A stretch of 64,000 nt of DNA, taken from assembly GCF_003952485.1 (NCBI RefSeq), contig NZ_CP034447.1, positions 1,426,001-1,490,000 on the forward strand, given 5' to 3'. Under the pieces are notes generated by a model. It had not been told where the DNA came from and did no database searches. It saw only the letters and a program-made list of their open reading frames with translations. The position numbers and the translations under genes were made by a program. Positions 61,421 to 64,000 of the stretch are shown in pieces. The stretch's first letter is position 1; each line of letters opens with the position of its first letter. The stretch is from Mesorhizobium sp. M1E.F.Ca.ET.045.02.1.1. GTDB taxonomy: Bacteria; Pseudomonadota; Alphaproteobacteria; Rhizobiales; Rhizobiaceae.

Positions 61421-62044
61421 TCAATTCCCCGAGCGCATCGCCACGGTTGCGATGCCGGCGCCGACCAGCAACGTTCCGCCGGTGCGGTTGAAGATGCGGA
61501 TCGCCTTCGGGTTGCGCACGATCGCGCGGGCCCTGGATGCCACCAGCGCGTAGCCGAAGGCATTGCTGAAGGCGAGCGCCAGGAAGGTTGTCTCGAAGAT
61601 AAGCATCTGCGTCCAGAAATCGGCATGCCGGTCGAGGAACTGCGGCAGGAAGGCGACGAAGAAGGTGATGCTCTTCGGGTTGAGCGCGGTGACCAGCCAG
61701 GCATGCGCCATCATCCTTGCCGCCGACACCGCGTCGGTGCGCGGTTCGGCCTTGAGGGCGCCGCCGGCGCGGAACAGTCTGATGCCGAGATAGATCAGAT
61801 AGCCGGCGCCGATAACCTTCAGCACCGTGAACACGGTTGCCGAAGCCGCGAGCAGCGCGCCGATGCCCAGCATCGACAACGTCATGGCAGTGAAGTCGCC
61901 GAGCGCGACGCCGACCGCCATCGGCAGCGCGGTGCGCCAGCCCTGGCCCAGCGCATAGGAGACGACCAGGAGGATCGTCGGGCCCGGAATGACGAGAAGG
62001 ATGGTGGAGGCGGCGGCAAAGGCAGCCCAGTTTTCGAAGGACAT
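61421..62044 (-). CDS. LysE/RhtB-family amino-acid exporter
   Basis: 207 residues, six membrane segments. The N-terminal signature FAAASTILLVIPGPTILLV contains the family GP pair, and GYLIYLGIRLFRAG is the third-segment end; LNPKSITFFVAFLPQF near 120 is typical. The family exports amino acids or their analogues. It is divergent from the L,D-transpeptidase gene. Substrate unassigned. Confidence 0.9.
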   Translation of the reverse strand: MSFENWAAFAAASTILLVIPGPTILLVVSYALGQGWRTALPMAVGVALGDFTAMTLSMLGIGALLAASATVFTVLKVIGAGYLIYLGIRLFRAGGALKAEPRTDAVSAARMMAHAWLVTALNPKSITFFVAFLPQFLDRHADFWTQMLIFETTFLALAFSNAFGYALVASRARAIVRNPKAIRIFNRTGGTLLVGAGIATVAMRSGN

Positions 62045-62273
62045 TTCCTACTCCTTGAGCGCAAAGAACAGGATAAATCCTGGCGTCGGCGCGATTGTAA
62101 AGAGGCCGTGGAAAAAATCTTCAGTACCTGTCTGGTGTCTTTCCTGCAGCCGGTAACGGGCCGTTAGGGTTAAGCCTGGCTCCGGCCTCTTCACGCTTTT
62201 TCAACCATGACTGACGAAAATGCCCGTCATCCGGCCGGACCGTGCTTCCCGCCGACAGCGTAGGGTTTGGTGT

Positions 62274-63038
62274 ATGCGCGAGTTGCCGCAAAGTCTGACG
62301 CCGCCTTCGAACGGCGACGAAACCGAAATTCTGCTTTCCCGCCGCGCCATGCTTTCCGGCGCAGGCGCCCTGGCGCTGCTCGGCATCGCCGGCTGCAGCA
62401 CCACCGACACGCTCGACCTGCCGCAATTGCAGATCGACGACACCACGACCGGCTCGGTGCATCCTATGCGTCCGGCGATCAGCGTCGACAAGAATATCAC
62501 CGGCCCGGACGTGATGTATGCTTCCCTCACCGATGGCGGCTTCCAGGTGCCGGCCGTGCCCTGGCAGAAGGTTAAGCCGGAGTTCCGCCGCCAGATCGTC
62601 GTCGACAAGACCGGCGAGGCGCCCGGCACCATCGTCGTGCATCTGCAGGAGCGCATGCTCTATCTGGTCCAGCCCGGCGGCGACGCCATCCGCTACGGTG
62701 TCGGCATCGGCAAGGACGGCTTCCGCTGGTCGGGCCGCGCCAACATCCAATATGGCCGTGAATGGCCGGTCTGGACGCCGCCGCCGGAAATGATCCAGCG
62801 CAAGCCGGAACTGGTGAAGTGGCAGGGTGGCCAGCCCGGCGGCCTCACCAACCCGCTCGGCGCCCGCGCGCTCTACATCTACCAGAACGGCAGGGACACC
62901 GGCTATCGCATCCACGGCTCGCCGGAATGGTGGAGCATCGGCCAGGCGATGTCGTCGGGCTGCGTGCGGCTGATCAACCAGGACATCATCGACCTCTACA
63001 GCCGCGTATCGAAGAAAAATCCGGTCGTCGTCGTGTGA
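62274..63038 (+). CDS. L,D-transpeptidase (YkuD) lipoprotein
   Basis: 254 residues from ATG 62274. A signal of the twin-arginine/lipoprotein kind: SRRAMLSGAGALALLGIAGC, with lipobox IAGC making Cys near 43 the lipid site. The YkuD domain covers about 120-253 and ends in the catalytic block RIHGSPEWW...MSSGCVRLIN with His near 223 and Cys near 238. It cross-links peptidoglycan or attaches proteins to it in the periplasm. It stands alone; a 229-bp gap separates it from the divergent exporter. Confidence 0.92.
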   Translation: MRELPQSLTPPSNGDETEILLSRRAMLSGAGALALLGIAGCSTTDTLDLPQLQIDDTTTGSVHPMRPAISVDKNITGPDVMYASLTDGGFQVPAVPWQKVKPEFRRQIVVDKTGEAPGTIVVHLQERMLYLVQPGGDAIRYGVGIGKDGFRWSGRANIQYGREWPVWTPPPEMIQRKPELVKWQGGQPGGLTNPLGARALYIYQNGRDTGYRIHGSPEWWSIGQAMSSGCVRLINQDIIDLYSRVSKKNPVVVV

Positions 63039-63074
63039 TCTTTTCCGGCGGCCCACGCGGCCGCCAATCTTCTT

Positions 63075-63115
63075 GTTTTGTCCCAAAACGGCTGCACACT
63101 TTTGGGCGATACGCA
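63075..63115. repeat. Short palindrome, reverse copy of the AAAGTGCGCAGCGGTTTT family
   Basis: cccaaaa-cggctgcacac-ttttggg is the reverse complement of the core at 55.1 kb with two changes. It lies between the L,D-transpeptidase stop and the phosphofructokinase start. Confidence 0.72.
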
Positions 63116-63190
63116 TCAGTTCTTCCGTTGCGCGATGCCGCAAGACAGGCGAAGGTGCCCTGAAAACCTTCGCCTCGGGAGAGAAAAAAC

Positions 63191-64000
63191 ATGGCCGGAA
63201 CTTTCGTCATCGCGCAGGGCGGCGGCCCGACCGCCGTCATCAACCAGACGGTCGTCGGCGCCACGCTGGAGATCCGCAAGCGTCATCCGGGCGCCAAGGT
63301 GCTGGGCTCGATCCATGGCGTGCGCGGCATCCGCGACGGCAACTATGTCGACCTCTCCGCCATCCCCGAGGACCGGCTGCGGCTGATCGCCGGCACGCCG
63401 AGCGCGGCGCTGGGTTCGACCCGCGACAAGCCCGACGCCGCTTATTGCGAGGTTATTCTAAACGGTTTGAAGAAGGCCGGCGCCGACGCCTTCATCTATA
63501 TCGGCGGCAACGACACGTCGGGCACGCAGCAGATCCTGACCGATGCCGCGGGCGGCACGATGGCCTTCGTGCACGCGCCGAAAACCATCGACAACGACCT
63601 CGAGGAGAACGACCACACGCCGGGCTTCATCTCGGCGGCCGAGTTCGTCGCCGGCGCCTTCCTCTCGGTCGATCTCGATTTCCGCGCGCTGCCCGGCATC
63701 TATGTCGGCATCGTCATGGGCCGGCATGCCGGCTTCCTGACCGCCGCCGCGGCCGCCTGGCAGCTCGACCCCGACAGCGGCCCGCATCTGGTCTACGTGC
63801 CGGAGCGCGCCTTCTCGGCCGAACGCTTCATCGACGATGTCCGCAGGACGCTCGACCGCCACAAGCGCTGCATCGTCGCCGTCTCGGAAGGCGTCAGCAC
63901 CGCCGACGGCAAGGCGCTGGTCGAAAGCCTGGTGCCGCCGGAAAAGCTCGAGCGCGACCAGCATGGCAACGTCAAATTGTCGGGCAGCGATCTACCGGCG
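63191..64000 (+). CDS. 6-phosphofructokinase, PPi-dependent type, 3' end cut by window
   Basis: 270 codons visible from ATG 63191 to the window edge. N-terminal AGTFVIAQGGGPTAVINQ is the phosphate-donor loop. YIGGNDTSGTQQ near 100 has Asp where ATP enzymes have Gly, and APKTIDNDLEEN near 128 has Lys before TIDND; both point to pyrophosphate as phosphoryl donor. The first Asp of the common GGDD motif is Asn here. MGRHAGFLTAAAA near 175 and YVPERAF are fructose-6-P-side blocks. The enzyme works in glycolysis or reversibly in gluconeogenesis. The remaining C-terminal part lies beyond the window. Confidence 0.9.
   Translation, partial: MAGTFVIAQGGGPTAVINQTVVGATLEIRKRHPGAKVLGSIHGVRGIRDGNYVDLSAIPEDRLRLIAGTPSAALGSTRDKPDAAYCEVILNGLKKAGADAFIYIGGNDTSGTQQILTDAAGGTMAFVHAPKTIDNDLEENDHTPGFISAAEFVAGAFLSVDLDFRALPGIYVGIVMGRHAGFLTAAAAAWQLDPDSGPHLVYVPERAFSAERFIDDVRRTLDRHKRCIVAVSEGVSTADGKALVESLVPPEKLERDQHGNVKLSGSDLPA

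Overview
The window is GC-rich, tightly packed bacterial chromosome. Gene content points to an alphaproteobacterium of the Rhizobiales, most likely Mesorhizobium or a close relative: a malonyl-CoA synthetase, a complete-looking carnitine operon, a PuuE-UraD fusion, DUF849 and UPF0303 proteins, and families of rhizobial-type intergenic palindromes. The genus is inferred from gene content and repeat style, not from a marker gene. I see no rRNA, tRNA, insertion sequence, prophage or CRISPR array. The sequence reads as ordinary catabolic chromosome, cut by the window inside an AraC-type regulator at the left edge and a phosphofructokinase at the right edge.

Layout. 1-4 kb: AraC and MarR regulators, then a CobW-type metallochaperone GTPase with a His-rich loop and a WD40-like protein. 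4-7.6 kb: class III aminotransferase, glutamine-synthetase-like ligase, and a UdgX-type uracil-DNA glycosylase. 7.7-9.5 kb: glycerate 2-kinase and a UPF0303 protein. 9.5-25.3 kb: a purine degradation region (guanine deaminase, cytochrome-linked urate hydroxylase PuuD, xanthine dehydrogenase xdhABC, HIU hydrolase, a PuuE-UraD fusion, ureidoglycine aminohydrolase, ureidoglycolate lyase, a nucleoside-deaminase-like protein). It is interrupted by a LysR regulator, two luciferase-like monooxygenases and a PhzF protein. Guanine or xanthine can be followed to urate, HIU, OHCU, allantoin, allantoate and, after a step not encoded here (allantoate amidohydrolase), to ureidoglycolate and glyoxylate; the glycerate kinase could serve the glyoxylate branch.

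25.4-36.3 kb: an amino-sugar region. A leftward operon (murQ, ABC sugar importer, Gfo/Idh dehydrogenase, ATPase) faces a rightward operon (nagK, GntR regulator, SIS-type nagB, nagA). The intergenic space holds two inverted copies of an ATACCA-N5-ATACCA element, a good operator candidate. 36.5-40 kb: malonyl-CoA synthetase, a GntR/FCD regulator and ribulose-phosphate epimerase. 40.1-45.9 kb: two large exported proteins that share a Cys-Cys module, one beta-propeller-like, the other built of DUF11-like domains and EGF-like cysteine repeats; I do not know their function and consider them the best candidate for something undescribed.

46.2-55.1 kb: a carnitine/betaine catabolic operon (BKACE, HD-domain protein, carnitine dehydrogenase, acyl-CoA dehydrogenase, NDP-forming acyl-CoA ligase, enoyl-CoA hydratase, esterase) with a divergent GlxA/CdhR-type activator. 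55.2-61.3 kb: HAD phosphatase, a 67-aa hypothetical protein, xylose isomerase and xylulokinase, an NTF2-like protein and a TPR protein. 61.4-64 kb: LysE exporter, L,D-transpeptidase lipoprotein and a PPi-type phosphofructokinase.

One repeat feature runs through the window. Long imperfect palindromes of about 110-175 bp sit in six intergenic gaps, and a seventh lies in frame inside xdhC. A second, shorter palindrome family with the core AAAGTGCGCAGCGGTTTT occurs three times.
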